Assembly: GCA_025642065.1 (NCBI GenBank)
Contig: JAODUP010000667.1
Coordinates: 124,001 to 188,000 of the forward strand
Source: Paralvinella palmiformis
Lineage: Eukaryota; Annelida; Polychaeta; Terebellida; Alvinellidae
Length of the DNA stretch: 64,000 nt
Direction of reading: 5' to 3'
Positions 46,386 through 57,980 of the stretch are shown one piece after another; position 1 is the stretch's first letter, and each line of letters opens with the position of its first letter. The translations under genes were made by a program, and so were the position numbers. The notes beneath the pieces are model-generated. The model was given only the letters and a program-made list of their open reading frames with translations, had not been told where the DNA came from and searched no databases.

Positions 46386-47060
46386 ATCATGCAACTAAGG
46401 TACAAGCGACCAATGTCAAGAAATCCCTGAAACAACCGGCTACTGTTAATGAAACCACATCAAGGCAACTACTAACTGATTCAACTGTAAGCACCATTCT
46501 TAGTGTCCTTGCAGCTATGGGCCATCCAGACATCATCAAGTAGACCATTCATCATCAGAGGGCCAAATACTGTCCCAGAAACCCATCTACTGCCACACAC
46601 CTGGTGATCCCTGATGAATGGAAGACACTGGTGGTGATAATCCTCAATGTTTCCTGGTGTACCAGATGGTCTTGAGTCTCTTCTGAACTACTTCAAGTGA
46701 AAGTATGTCTCTAGTTCATTTTGGCATATCCAACCATGACTTTCTCCTGATAGTACCATCCTGCCTCTGTATATATGTCATGTGCCTCCATTGTACCCTC
46801 TTATTTTATGGAATATGAATGAGGTGATACTCAGTGGTGGATCCAGAACAAAGAATTTTTGTGTGGACTCTCACTGAAGCTATCCGCAAGGACTGTGCCA
46901 TGATGGAGTCTGCTATATTTCTGGACCAGCATGAAGAATTTAAAAAAAAACATGCACCAAGCAACTCGAGGAAAGATTGTTTACTTTGTGTTCCACTCAT
47001 ATAACTGGCACCAGATCATGGTCTTATGCCCTAAAGGCCATTGGACACAAAATTTGATGG
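46386..47060 (+). pseudogene. Third MULE-like relic with internal deletion
   Basis: The first part reads KQPATVNETTSRQLLTDSTV, AMGHPDIIK then a stop, RAKYCPRNPSTATHLVIPDE-WKTL, typical of the segment upstream of the catalytic domain in MULE proteins (IPDEWKTT). The next recognisable part is LILWNMNEVILSGGSRTKNF and LTEAIRKDCAMMESAIF, which fits the C-terminal W-N-...-RTNN step. The whole catalytic core is missing between them. Confidence 0.55.
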
Positions 47061-48720
47061 AAATAAATGACTTAAATAAATGTTTATGTCACAAGCATAA
47101 GTATCATTTACCTGATCATTAGAAACAATTAATAAAACGTGCAAATAAAATGTGCAAGTTTATTTTGTTTGTATTTACCACCACTAATATACACTCACAC
47201 CCACCAAAATCACAATCAAGGGGCAAAGGACCTGCGGGGCAAAATACCAGATGGACTATTGACCACATCCCATATAATTGTACAGCTGCTGCATAAATTG
47301 TTCCTTTGACTTTAGCTTTATAAAAAAGATATGTGATTGCATGCTTTGGAACCAGATAAACAGACCTGAATATGAAGTTTTGCAGTGAGATGACTGTTAT
47401 CTCTGGGAACAGCAGATTGCTAAACTGGTATAATAATGAGATAATAAATTACACTTATAAAAATGAATATTCCATTATCTTTTATTGTCATATCTTAGTA
47501 ACTATATCCTTTAAATGTGTAGGCCTTACCATCCTGGTACAGGGATTGAATTACTAATAGTTCTTATTCAACAGAGAATGACATTATGTAACAAAGTTAT
47601 TAAATAATAAAGCAGCATGTCGCATCATAATTGCCTGCACACATATGGGAAGCCTGGTGAATGTTAATGTATCTATAGTGAGGCTGAAGTACATTAGCAG
47701 TTGAGAAACATATACACCATTTGCAGACTATTTATAATAAATACATGAAGCAGGGTTTGGTGGGGGGGATAATGGGAATAAGTTAATTAAGTCCACATTA
47801 TTGGAGCACCAGCTTTTATTTTAAGTAGAAATGTTAATATCACACACCCCAATAGCAATGAATAAATAAGTAAAATAATTTATCTGTACCATGAAGATAT
47901 ATATGATATGCCTGCCATCAAAACACTCAACTAGCAAAGTGAGTTTCACCATTATAAGCATAAGCCTTATGAGTCCCACAGTTATTCATTCATGGATGCT
48001 CGTTCATGCTCCGTTTATCTGTGAATAATTCTAATTGATTGCAATCAATCTACAGGTGGATTCATTTATTACATAAACAAAACTAAAGAGCAGAAAAAAT
48101 CTGTTTAATTTGCAGTTACTAGGTCTTTCAAACTGGATATTCTGCAAACTACCCTTTATACCCAGTATAGTAGTTTTGAATATCCGACAATGTATTAACA
48201 CAGCTTGTGGGAATGAGAATAACAAACTTACCCCAAAACCACTTCTTCTCTTTAGACCATTGAAACCATGTCAAACCAAGTTCTAACCAGGTTTGGCATA
48301 AATGAACACAGGCCAGTTCTCCTTAATATAGAAATTTTAATTATTTTCTACATTCACTCACATCCACACAATCAGATAAAGAAAGAGCCAACTTTGTACT
48401 TATTTGTATCTCCACTGGTATGGTGGCACAGAAATTTCATAGTTTGTGGAATGGTATATAATGATGGGCCTCCCGATATTATTGAGGGAATATGCTTTAA
48501 TTGGAATGATGGCTGCATGTGGTCTTGGCTTAACAAACTTGCGAGCCATTTCGCCAGAGATTTAATAACAGTGTAATCATTGAAACTACTTTTATTCGAT
48601 AATTAGTCCCTTTGTTTCTCAAATTAATAGAACTTGACCCTCAGCTTCAGCCATGATAATTATTTACCTTTTGTCTTTCTAAAAATAATTTTACTACTTT
48701 AACTCTTATATTTACTGCAG
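47061..48720. other. Intergenic, no firm gene
   Basis: The open frame at 48268-48576 (starting MSNQVLTRFGINEHRP) has no domain I recognise and no upstream context. It may be part of the gene ending at 48830 or chance. Confidence 0.35.
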
Positions 48721-48830
48721 TCGTACATTTAAAAAAGAAAGACTGGGATAAGGTTCCAGGATTTGAAGATTACTGGAACCCATTTGTAAATGAACTGTAT
48801 CCAGCATTTATTATATACTACAAGATGTGA
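48721..48830 (+). CDS. Candidate orphan terminal exon, unknown protein
   Basis: A clean polypyrimidine tract and TTTACTGCAG precede an open frame entered in phase 1 (two bases complete a codon). It encodes VHLKKKDWDKVPGFEDYWNP, FVNELYPAFIIYYKM and stops at TGA 48828-48830. The composition is protein-like and ends naturally. I do not recognise the family and found no confident upstream exon. ECHDC1 exons start 600 bases downstream on the same strand, so this would be the last exon of a separate upstream gene or an alternative end. Confidence 0.35.
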
Positions 48831-49032
48831 TTACACCATACTATTTTCTGTTTAATAAGGGAAAAAAGATAATACTCCGTAAATAACTCGGCCAAAGAAA
48901 ATACACAGAACTAATTGAATCTTTATACATGTATACAGTGTTGTGTTTTATGTCTTGGAAACATGTTTTTAGTTGTTTTCACATCATTTGGAAATATAGC
49001 TTATCTAATAACCATCTATCTAGCTCTACCAC

Positions 49033-49040
49033 CCCCCCCC

Positions 49041-49092
<52 letters not shown>
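49033..49092. repeat. (CT)n(TA)n(GA)n palindromic microsatellite
   Basis: A CT tract, a TA tract and a GA tract in a row form a near-perfect 58-base inverted repeat that could extrude as a cruciform. It is preceded by a C homopolymer. Confidence 0.9.
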
Positions 49093-49423
49093 CAGTTTAT
49101 TTTACATGACAGTTTTAACTTTTGATTCAAAATACAATATAATAAGGACAAATGCAAACTATTTTAGTTTAAGCACGGTTTTGCTTAATATGTTTGGTAT
49201 GATATGTCAGTTCTCTTTAATAAATGAGATGGTTACTGGTAACTAAAACTGCATAATTAATTCTTCAAATTTATTAAATTTTTGATAATATTAATAAAAT
49301 CACTCTTTGAGGATATAGGAAAATGTGTAAATATTTCTATAATAGCCAGCTAATATATAACATTCTAATTTCTATATGAATTTATCTTTTTATTGATTTC
49401 TATATGCATTATTTTTTTTTCAG

Positions 49424-49612
49424 AGCCAATTGTATGTGACTTTGTAAGAGTATCTTATTGCACGAAGGGTGGCATTGAATATAATGATGATGAACATAAG
49501 CAGCTGTTGGCATCTTTTGCTGACGGGGGGAGTATTGATGTAGAGAAGGATGAAGAAAGTGGCATCGCCACAGTCACAGTCAGTGATCCAGATGTCCGCA
49601 ATGCTATCAGTG
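49424..49612 (+). CDS. ECHDC1: Ethylmalonyl-CoA decarboxylase, penultimate exon
   Basis: After TTTTTTTTCAG the exon encodes EPIVCDFVRVSYCTKGG, then LLASFADGGSIDVEKDEESG and IATVTVSDPDVRNAISG. This corresponds to the N-terminal part of ECHDC1 (QFPGGSIDLQKEDNGIGILT, then NPSRMNAFSG), the first beta strand and N-A-x-S-G step of the crotonase fold. Entry is phase 1 and exit is phase 1 at GTATGT. The protein hydrolytically decarboxylates ethylmalonyl-CoA (and to a lesser degree methylmalonyl-CoA) formed by side activity of acetyl-CoA carboxylase, a metabolite-repair role in the cytosol. The first exon with the start codon was not found upstream. Confidence 0.85.
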
Positions 49613-51131
49613 GTATGTGTTTTTAAGTGATACACTTGAAATGTAACTTGATTTCCTGTTAGATTAGATAGTTGTTTATTGGGTAAAAGAACGATGACAT
49701 GACATAAGGTACCCTTAGTGTCAAAGTTCACAAAATAATACTGCTAAATGGGCAGCGATTGCTACCAAATATTGCCAGAGATGTATTCATCCTAGGAAAC
49801 ATCTTATTGATTATGCTCAGAACAAAAGAGCAGGTATTATAATTTAGAACTACCATCTATAAGACAAATCATATTGTTTGTTTCCCCCCCTCCCCCCCCC
49901 CCCCTAAAAAAATGCCCCCATTCAAATAAAATTCCTGTGATATACAAATCCTGTGAACATGTGTAATAATATATTTGTACGTTCAGCATTATGTACCTGT
50001 GAATCAAGATGAATCATTAAAAGCTCATAATTAGTAGGAGCCCACAGATAATGAACGTGGCATGGTAAAAGGATTGAATAAAGTTCATTTAAAAAACTCC
50101 ATAGTGGATTTCAGAGATGAAGTTGACACAAAAGCACTAGAGAATATGAATCCATTCAGTTTAGAAACTTAGGAAATTAAGTTTTGTATTTGCCTTGTGG
50201 TCTATGATGATGTTTTTCCCCTTGAAGTTTATATCTATGTATTCCATTATCCCCTGTGATAATTAAGTTTGTTCATTAATATATTTAATCAAATATGTTT
50301 GCCTTTGGGTCTGACGTGTTTATAAAATGAATAACGTTATATCTATTAGTTTCTAGGATTATTTCCTCAACTTATACACAATGGTGCCTCCATTGTCTAA
50401 CTGGCGATGCTGTTGCTATTGGCTACAGATCTCAACCACCCGAGTTCAAATCTGGGTGGGGTCATGTCTGAAGGATGTTTCATATTTCTCTTTTCCTCAT
50501 TACCTTTTGTGATTGCTTCGCCTTTTAGCTTGCTGTTTACACAAAAGTGACCATAAAACATCAACTTATACACAGATACATGTAATAACTTTGCTCAAGT
50601 AGAAGAGTCAACTTCTTTTAAAGTTTGATTTTAGTCATACTACTGGTACATAGTTGAAAAATCTCATCTGATGACAGTGTTCATTCATTCAACACCTATT
50701 ATTTCATTATGTTGATGTTTAGGAACTTTAAACAATGCACTAAAAATTTGAGAGTGCCCAGTTTAGATTTGATTAGGTGCCTCCATTCAGTATTTAGGAA
50801 GTTTTAGACATTTTTTGGAATATATAAGTGTTTTGTTCAGTACATTCTATTCTATAAGGAAGCACAATATTCTGTCTGAATAATATATGTTCTATTTCTT
50901 GTATTTATAAAGCTATATGCTCTAAGTACTACTGGTAATGGTGGTGCTGGATCAAGCAGGTTTATAAACAAGAAAGCCAGAATGGAAAACGGAATGGTTC
51001 TTAGACAGCAATGCTGAATTAAGAACTTAAAAATAAAATAAAAATTACTTTATTGTGTGTTAGAAGAACTGCCTTGAATAGATAATATTGTGATTTCTAA
51101 GCAAATAAATTTATATTTTTGGTTATATGAA

Positions 51132-51188
<57 letters not shown>

Positions 51189-51829
51189 TAGAGCTATATT
51201 TAAAGTGTTCATGCCTTTGCAAAATAAATACACCACTAGATTATCAAAATATATATTGGGTTTCCCATTGATCAGTATTTACATTTGTGGAATGCTTCCT
51301 GTTTATATCCGTATGTAAATTAAGGCTGAGTGGAGACCTGTAACTATGAAATCACCTTTAGAAGTTCTGTACTACGCATGTAAAACTTGCACATGAACAG
51401 TCTAGAATATTCAAGTATGGACAGCAAAAATACATTCTATGTCATTGATAAAAGACAAAGAAAGCTATAAAGTTTCATAATGCAGCATTGAAGAAAATAA
51501 GAATTATGGAAGGATAAATTGAGGGAGACTTGAGGGCTTTCCCACAAATGACTTCATATTTGGCAGTCTTCATTAGGATTGGAGGAGAGACATTAAGTAA
51601 TTTTATATGCAAGATGTGGCATTTCCTCAGCTACCAGAAATGTATACATTCATTTATCATATGTTCCGTGGACTAAAAGTATTCAATCTAAATTTCTAAT
51701 GGCAATATCCCACACAATAATACTTCAGAAACTAATCTACTGTGTCTTTATTTATAAATAAATCTTAACTCATTTTTATTTTAGAGATAAAAGATAATCA
51801 TTTTCACTTTCTTTTTATTACCCTGCCAG
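49613..51829 (+). other. ECHDC1 intron with a SINE
   Basis: GT/AG intron of about 2.2 kb. It contains C-rich homopolymers near 49885-49904, a SINE with target duplications at 50367-50574, and a (TA)n(GA)n tract at 51127-51190. Confidence 0.7.
50381..50560 (+). mobile_element. tRNA-derived SINE with 14-bp target duplication
   Basis: TCAACTTATACACA at 50367-50380 is repeated exactly at 50561-50574. The insert begins with a tRNA-like head (A-box-like TGTCTAACTGGCGATG, B-box-like GAGTTCAAATC near 50450) and ends ACAAAAGTGACCATAAAACA. This 3' end matches the fragments at 27898-27972 and 36532-36609. Because the right duplication may share its first bases with the 3' end, the boundary is uncertain by two bases. 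Confidence 0.8.
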
Positions 51830-52494
51830 GTTATATGATGGCAGAACTACGAAATGTTGTGGACAGTTTGGCGAAATGGAAATCGGGCAAGGGCTTATTG
51901 CTGCGTGGAGCTGGTGGAACATTCTGCTCGGGTGCCAATCTGAAGTTTGTAAAAAGAAGCTGCAACCCAACAGATGGATATAAAATGAGCCGATTCATGA
52001 GCTGTACATTGAATCGCTTACACAATCTACCCCTAATTAGTATTGCTTTGATTGAAGGTGCTGCTCTTGGTGGTGGTATGGAGCTCGCGACGGCTTGTGA
52101 CTTTAGGGTAGCAACATCCACAGCCAAAGCTGGCTTTGTTCATGTCCGTATAGGACTTGTGCCTGGGTTTGGAGGTGGAGCCAGACTAGTACAGTTACTT
52201 GGTCGGAAAAAGGCCTTGGATGTGTTAAGTTCGGGACATATATTCAATGCCGAAGAAGCGATGGAGTGTGGTCTAATAGATCACATTATTCCAGAAACAG
52301 AAGATGCCTATGATGCAGCTATGAAGTGGCTACAGCAGCATACCAAACAATCAGCAAGTGTGACTCATGCCATTAAGGAAGTGGTCCTTAATGGTTCCAA
52401 CAGAATCAATCAGTATACAATGTCAAGAGAAATAGAAATATTTTCAAGGCTGTGGGGTGGACCAGCTAATCGAGAGGCTTTAGATAAAAGTTAA
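51830..52494 (+). CDS. ECHDC1: Ethylmalonyl-CoA decarboxylase, last exon
   Basis: Joins the previous exon as G|GT and encodes GYMMAELRNVVDSLAKW, then GKGLLLRGAGGTFCSGANLK (crotonase oxyanion-hole strand), LPLISIALIEGAALGGGMEL (second oxyanion loop, G-x-A-L-GGG), ATACDFRVATSTAKAGFVHV, RIGLVPGFGGGARLVQLLGR, SSGHIFNAEEAMECGLIDHI and a C-terminal SRLWGGPANREALDKS. The WGGPAN-EAL end is diagnostic of ECHDC1 and not of the mitochondrial ECHS1 hydratases. The stop is TAA 52492-52494; a candidate AATAAA lies at 52582-52587. Recovered exons give about 283 residues, against roughly 300 for the vertebrate protein, so only a short N-terminus is missing. Confidence 0.93.
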
Positions 52495-52581
52495 TTTAAA
52501 ACGAGTGCAATAGTTGAGTGACACCTTCTGACATGTTCATTTAGTGTCAGTTATACAGAATATATTGTCTGTTGTTGTGAT

Positions 52582-52587
52582 AATAAA
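52582..52587 (+). terminator. ECHDC1 poly(A) signal candidate
   Basis: AATAAA 88 bases after the ECHDC1 stop codon, in an AT-rich context. Confidence 0.5.
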
Positions 52588-52599
52588 TATTTAAAAAAC

Positions 52600-53021
52600 A
52601 TATATAAATGACTCCTAGCAATGTTCATTTTTACATGTCCTTAGATTTATACATGACATGAAACATAGACCTGCAACTGAATTAAAGCATCCATATGTTT
52701 CTACAGTTCATTTCTGTCAATCAGTAATTGAGAGGGAATCTTCAGATACGTGCACAATCAATTTGTTGATGTTTTATACCTTTTTTAATGTTGAGAGCAA
52801 TTTACTTTATTATTATATTGAATGTTGTATATTGAACTGAAATATTAATCAACTGCTAATATGTAGGTTAAGCGAGAATGAGGTTACAATAATAGATTAA
52901 TAAACAAATTTCAGAAAAAGGTCATCCATCTTGTCAGATCAACACCAGGAATAAACAGATCACTCACTGATGAACTCATTATAGCATTAAAAGAATTATT
53001 TATGTTAACAGCAGTTTATGT

Positions 53022-53053
<32 letters not shown>

Positions 53054-53490
53054 CTTTTAGTTATTTTTAAATTTAATATATCTACGTATTATGCTAGTGA
53101 TTTTGTCTTAAGTAAATGTGCCTAATATCATTTCTAGCAACCTATTTAAAAATAAAAATCATTAGACAAAAACTTGTATAACATACATATGAATAGTATT
53201 GATCCAAAATGCAATAATGGGACAGAAACATCTGTAGGTCATTAAGATGGTGTTGCTGCTAGGATTGGACAATGTATTTTAGTTGAAACTGGAGCATAAC
53301 TTCGATTGTTCACAACATTAATGGTGGATATGTGTATAAAGTTCCTCATAAGTTTGAAGAGCTTATGTCATATTATAAAATGTCATAGAGTGATTTGTGT
53401 ATAGAAGGTACATAAATTGAAAACCAAAGTTGACCACATTTGGGTGATTTTATTTGTATAACATCATACAGAACAAACTACCCCCGCCCC

Positions 53491-53526
<36 letters not shown>

Positions 53527-54040
53527 GTGTGTGTGTGTGTGTGAATAATGGGTAAACATGCCTGCAATAGCATAGATGATCACAAATTATTATTATATTT
53601 GGAAGATTCCTCTGTGGATTGAATATCAAAGAGGGACCTTTTCATACTAAAACACGTAATATGTCATTAGTTCCTGATCAATGTGTACACATATTAAGGC
53701 ATGTCCACTGAATTTACAATGTTCCGGGATTCCTGATATATCTATTTTATTCTGATTCATCTCATCAATAAATGTACTGTCCTTTTTCCGTCGTTTGGGC
53801 GAGTACGCGTTATACACCATAACTAAATGTGCCCATTTGTTTAAGAAAAAATATTTTACAGACATGTATTTTATTGCTAAGGCAATTGTTTGTTTTTTTA
53901 ATACTTGTTTTACAAAGCCGTCGATCGCAGCTGAAACCTGCCACCGGGAAATAAAATCGACTTTTATTCTTTTTATTATTATGTTCGCGCCGACCCGCCT
54001 GAACACTGGGGAAGCGAATTATGCTACCACGTGGCCTAAT
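52600..54040. other. Intergenic between ECHDC1 and MRPS2
   Basis: Contains (CA)n(TA)n at 53024-53053 and (TA)n(GT)n at 53494-53540. A minus-strand open frame at 53647-54006 (119 codons) shows no family signature and may be a transposon remnant. Confidence 0.4.
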
Positions 54041-54055
54041 CCAAGATGGTGACAG
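54041..54055 (+). promoter_or_regulatory. YY1-like start region of MRPS2
   Basis: CCAAGATGGTGACAG resembles the YY1 motif AAGATGGCGGC that often overlaps the transcription start and first ATG of housekeeping and mitochondrial ribosomal genes. The surroundings (53985-54060) are less AT-rich than their neighbours. This is inference from the motif. Confidence 0.3.
54046..54055 (+). CDS. MRPS2: MRPS2 exon 1 (predicted start)
   Basis: ATG GTG ACA G followed by a GTCAGT donor. Exit phase 1 fits the next predicted exon. This is a prediction from splice signals, phase and the need for a start codon; it is not based on conserved residues. Confidence 0.4.
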
Positions 54056-54591
54056 GTCAGTTCCACGTCGAAATTATTTCAGTTATTTCTACAGTAAATC
54101 GGTCTTCAAGTCTAGAAATCTTGTAAATTTAAAGTAATCATAACCCCCCCCCCTCATCCAGAAACACATAGATAGTTCGAATTTTGCGGATATCTACTTA
54201 AAATCACCATCAAAATATCGCCGTGATAAGGCTAGCTTCGATAAAAGAATATCTGCATTGCTATTTATAATACTGTGAACTGTGTTCACGGTTATTATAA
54301 TAAATCACGTAATTTCCTTGTGTCTAATTAATTACCTTTTATCACCTTTAATCACCAAATGATCAAAAGGATCATTATACAAGATGTAAACATAAATAAA
54401 CTTCTGTATAAACTCGTGAAACATCTCGACTTATACGTGCGTCTTATTTCATTGATTAGAAGAAAGAAAGAAAACAATAGAAATCACTCCTCACAATTGA
54501 GACAAGTTATAGTTTATTAATTATAACATCAAAACAATTACGAATGGAAATTAAAGGTTGTGACAAACAACTTTTGATCTTCTTTTTGCAG

Positions 54592-54633
54592 ACCTTAGAA
54601 GCAAAATTTGTATCAGGCCGTCATACATAGAGG
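54592..54633 (+). CDS. MRPS2: MRPS2 exon 2 (predicted presequence)
   Basis: After a strong TCTTTTTGCAG acceptor, the frame from exon 1 reads DLRSKICIRPSYIE and leaves one base before a weak GTGTAC donor. With exon 1 it gives MVTDLRSKICIRPSYIE. Its Arg, Lys and hydroxyl residues suit a mitochondrial targeting peptide, although it contains two Asp/Glu residues. Phase fits the exon at 57879. Presequences are not conserved, so only splice and phase logic support it. Confidence 0.4.
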
Positions 54634-54800
54634 GTGTACGCAATTACGGGAAAATGGTGCGCAAGTCCAGCTGCAGATTTTCCCGGTTTCTCTTGTGAGT
54701 TATACACCAAAAATTATGTTTTTCTGACATTTTTCTGGGCAACAAGGGGTGCGCGTTGTATACGAATGCGCGCTATACACGGAACATTACAGTAAATACA

Positions 54801-54802
<2 letters not shown>

Positions 54803-54840
<38 letters not shown>

Positions 54841-54846
54841 CTGACT

Positions 54847-54898
<52 letters not shown>
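54803..54898. repeat. (TA)n and (TG)n microsatellites
   Basis: A TA run of about 37 bases, a ten-base gap, then a TG run of about 50 bases. Confidence 0.95.
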
Positions 54899-54900
<2 letters not shown>

Positions 54901-55204
54901 GTGCGTGCGTGCGTACCAAGGGTCGCACTGCCATAATGAAAAATTATCTCAAACTGGTCAAAGAACGCGTAAAGAAAAGGGTATGTCAGAGGAACTAATG
55001 CATAGAATCAACTCCCAAATGGTGTTATTAGATATATACCTATTTCCATTGACTGCAGATCTTATCTAACTTTGATTCAAAGGCATGTATTTAGACTTGG
55101 GGCATTTACAAAATCAGATGGGACTGTAGAGTCTGGTAACATACTCAGGATCAAAATAGGATATATCCTGTCTATCAAGCAGTGAGCTCCGTTGGTCTAT
55201 TATG

Positions 55205-55499
55205 AACAACCACTCAATAAAAGGGACCACACTGGAAATAATTGCTTGGCTTTCGTTTGTTATCCCTGTTTCATGATCATAGTTCATGAAACGAAAGAAA
55301 ACCAAACAATCAAGCCCAATATTTTATTTCCTTTATTCTATATACATGTGATTGCGCTTCTGTTGTGTCTGTGTAACAATTGAAACGAATTTATACAAAT
55401 CTGTTCACTTTTACCAATTGGTGATTAAATTAGGCCTAGATGTGACTGATCATGTTCTCATTTGTAATTATAAGATCCATTATGATTATATTTGGGTTT

Positions 55500-55546
<47 letters not shown>

Positions 55547-56861
55547 TTAACTAATTTATTATGGTTAATCAGCCATATTATACATGACATATATCTGTTA
55601 CTTTGATGGGTACCACGAAAAGAGCGTATCTGTTTAATGCACAACAAATACATCTTTACACTAATACATTTTTATCATAATTAAATAGAGGTCTATAGTA
55701 ATAGTGTAGATCTCGATCTAGCGCAATGTGAATAATATTTCCCACCAATTTTATACTTCTTTTTCATGTATTTTGTGCCTAAAACAGTTGATTAATTCCT
55801 GTCATGTATTTTCACGTTTCACTGCTTCATTTATAGTCTAGATCAAATAATAAAACCCGTGATAAAAATAATTAACTACACCTTCCTTATAATTTGAAAT
55901 ATAAAATAAACGTTCGTAAATGTTTCGACCTTGACCTTTCAAATAAGAAATCGTGCCTATCGCTCGCTTAGGATTTAGATTACCAGATTAACTGTTGTTT
56001 ATGTTAATCATATCATATGCCAAATAGAAAACAATATATTACATAAGCTTAATTATGATTTCCGTGGTGTGCCGAAGTCCGAGGCAGCACGTGTTGAAGT
56101 ACTTTTCCAAACGTGAGTAGTAATGTGAGCGATAAAACGTTGAACTATACCTCTACCCTAGTCACCTTGCTACCAGTACCAACTAACCAAGCCTTGACGT
56201 TTTTATCTCGAAACAATCAATTTATCACTCGAAACAAAGTTACCATCTAAGTCATGATAGTCTATTGTCGCTAATTATAGTTAATTTTACAAGACTAATG
56301 GTTTTCACAGGTATTAGAGTATAAGATTTTCCACTTACAGTAAATCATGGTAATCATTTTAAACGATTTGCATCGAGTAGTCTAGATCTATAAAAATTAG
56401 AAAGTTAAAATTCAATCAAAAGTCATACTGCAACAAAGTAACAAGCCTGTTATATATATGCTTAGCTTGATTTTCACATATGTTTTAGAGAACTTGTACT
56501 AGTTGTAGGCATTTAAGTTTTGCTAACACTAGATCTATCATTCTATGGAAATACTTAATAAGAATTGGCTATAGGTCCAGACCTGTAAGCACAATTTTTA
56601 GGCCTATTGATCCGGCACATTTCCGGTTTCCCTGCCATATAGAAATTATAATGCGTCTGTTGCCATAAAATGTCACAATATGCAACTCCAATCAACTAAG
56701 GCATGTTTGAATTGACAAATATTACATAATAAATAAACGGAGATAAATGGTTATTCTTGTACTTTTGATCGATTTTCTTTCGTTTCATGATCTAGATTCT
56801 ATCGCAAGAAAGTGCAAGCATTTATTTCCAGTGTGGTCCCTTATATTATTGAGTGGCTGTT
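55205..56861. mobile_element. TIR element of about 1.66 kb in MRPS2 intron
   Basis: The left end AACAACCACTCAATAAAAGG and the following GACCACACTGGAAATAATTG are repeated in inverse orientation at 56800-56861 (AACAGCCACTCAATAATATA, then AGGGACCACACTGGAAATAA). The inverted arms are about 45 bases with a small indel. No transposase was seen between them, so it is a non-autonomous element. The superfamily is not determined. Confidence 0.6.
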
Positions 56862-57878
56862 AACAGCGACTCCTCCCCCAGTACAGAAAGATGCAGCCAA
56901 AATACCCAGAGGGTGGTCCCTGCCAGAGTGTATTACGTCATCAGGAGATCTTTAATGTCCCCCTTTTTAATTAATTCATTGGAAAAGGCAGCACCATTTA
57001 ATGTGGTCAGTCACACACAAGCTACTGTGTTACTTGCATGTTACCAAGAAAGAATTACACAAATACTTCCATTTAGGGTTAGGCAGACGGTGCAGAGCTT
57101 TAGTAAATTCCTAAGGTGTTTGGTAGGCTGTAGCGTGTTATCTACCGGAAATTTGGGAAGGTGCCCATGTGCAGTTGAAGTGCTGGAGCTATAGCTACTT
57201 TGGTGTACGTCCAGGTCCGGACCAATAGCAACAGCCTACTTAATAACAGGGTTCCCAGTCATCCTAGAAAATAACAAATTTATTTTCCAGGTCCTTTAAA
57301 TATCCTTGAATTTTACAAAATCAGGAAATGTCTTGGAAACAATCTTGCATTGCCTTTGAAAAAATGCAATTAGAACCACCCAAGAAACATGAATAAATAT
57401 TATGCTTGTAGAAGAAAACTTTGATTGTCGAAAAATTCACTGAATGGAGCTACTTGTGATGCACAGCTGTGATTTGGTTATCAGTTGTCACATGAACAGA
57501 TGAAACCATTTACATGAATGTGACTTTGTTCTAATATACATTTAAGCTCCAATTAAAGTAATTGTTTAACAAACTGGGTAATTAGTTACCATTAGTAATG
57601 TTTGTAGTTCTGACAAACTTTGTTTGAATTGTGGTGAATCATCAAATAGAGAAGGCTCTACGATAAATAAGAATTTCTGTGCAAAATCACCAAATATTTA
57701 GACTGCACACCCTCCATAGGGACTTGTGTCTGACTCGGAGCGATATGTCCCAGATGTGAGCAATCCTGGAGATAAACAAAACACTCACTGAGTACTCTAG
57801 TAAATATGTTATTGGTCTATTCTGGGCTAAGGCATACCAGTAATGTGTTCATCTTACTGTAACCCTTCTGTTTCTCAG

Positions 57879-57980
57879 ATATTAAAGTCCTAGGTACGCC
57901 ATACTCTACAAGAGTTGATGCCAAACAAGAAGAGGTACTGGATAAGGTTGATCAGCCTGACTCAGAAACAACTCTAGCTG
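57879..57980 (+). CDS. MRPS2: MRPS2 exon 3
   Basis: After TTTCTCAG it encodes (one shared codon, then) IKVLGTPYSTRVDAKQEEVL, DKVDQPDSETTLA and leaves one base at a GTATGT donor. It lies in the poorly conserved stretch before the S2 fold. It splices in phase to the next exon as G|AT, giving [20 protein letters not shown], where PLKH-D-FNV-LF is shared with vertebrate MRPS2. Confidence 0.75.

Larger units (their letters stand above)
54640..57878. other. MRPS2 intron 2, repeats
   Basis: Contains (TA)n at 54803-54839, (TG)n at 54849-54898, (TA)n at 55502-55541 and a TIR element at 55205-56861. GCGCGTTATAC-type motifs near 54750-54780 and 53805-53815 look like DNA-transposon ends. The open frame around 56853-57194 has no known domain. 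Confidence 0.45.

Noticed and set aside
49424..52494. Alternative assignment as mitochondrial enoyl-CoA hydratase ECHS1
   Set aside because: The C-terminal WGGPAN-EAL block and the GGSID start match ECHDC1; the ECHS1 pattern is not seen.
53647..54006. 119-codon minus-strand gene divergent from MRPS2
   Set aside because: No recognisable domain, no splice partners, and the possible shared promoter is speculative.
56853..57194. 113-codon frame in MRPS2 intron
   Set aside because: No known motif and it overlaps the edge of a transposable element; probably chance.
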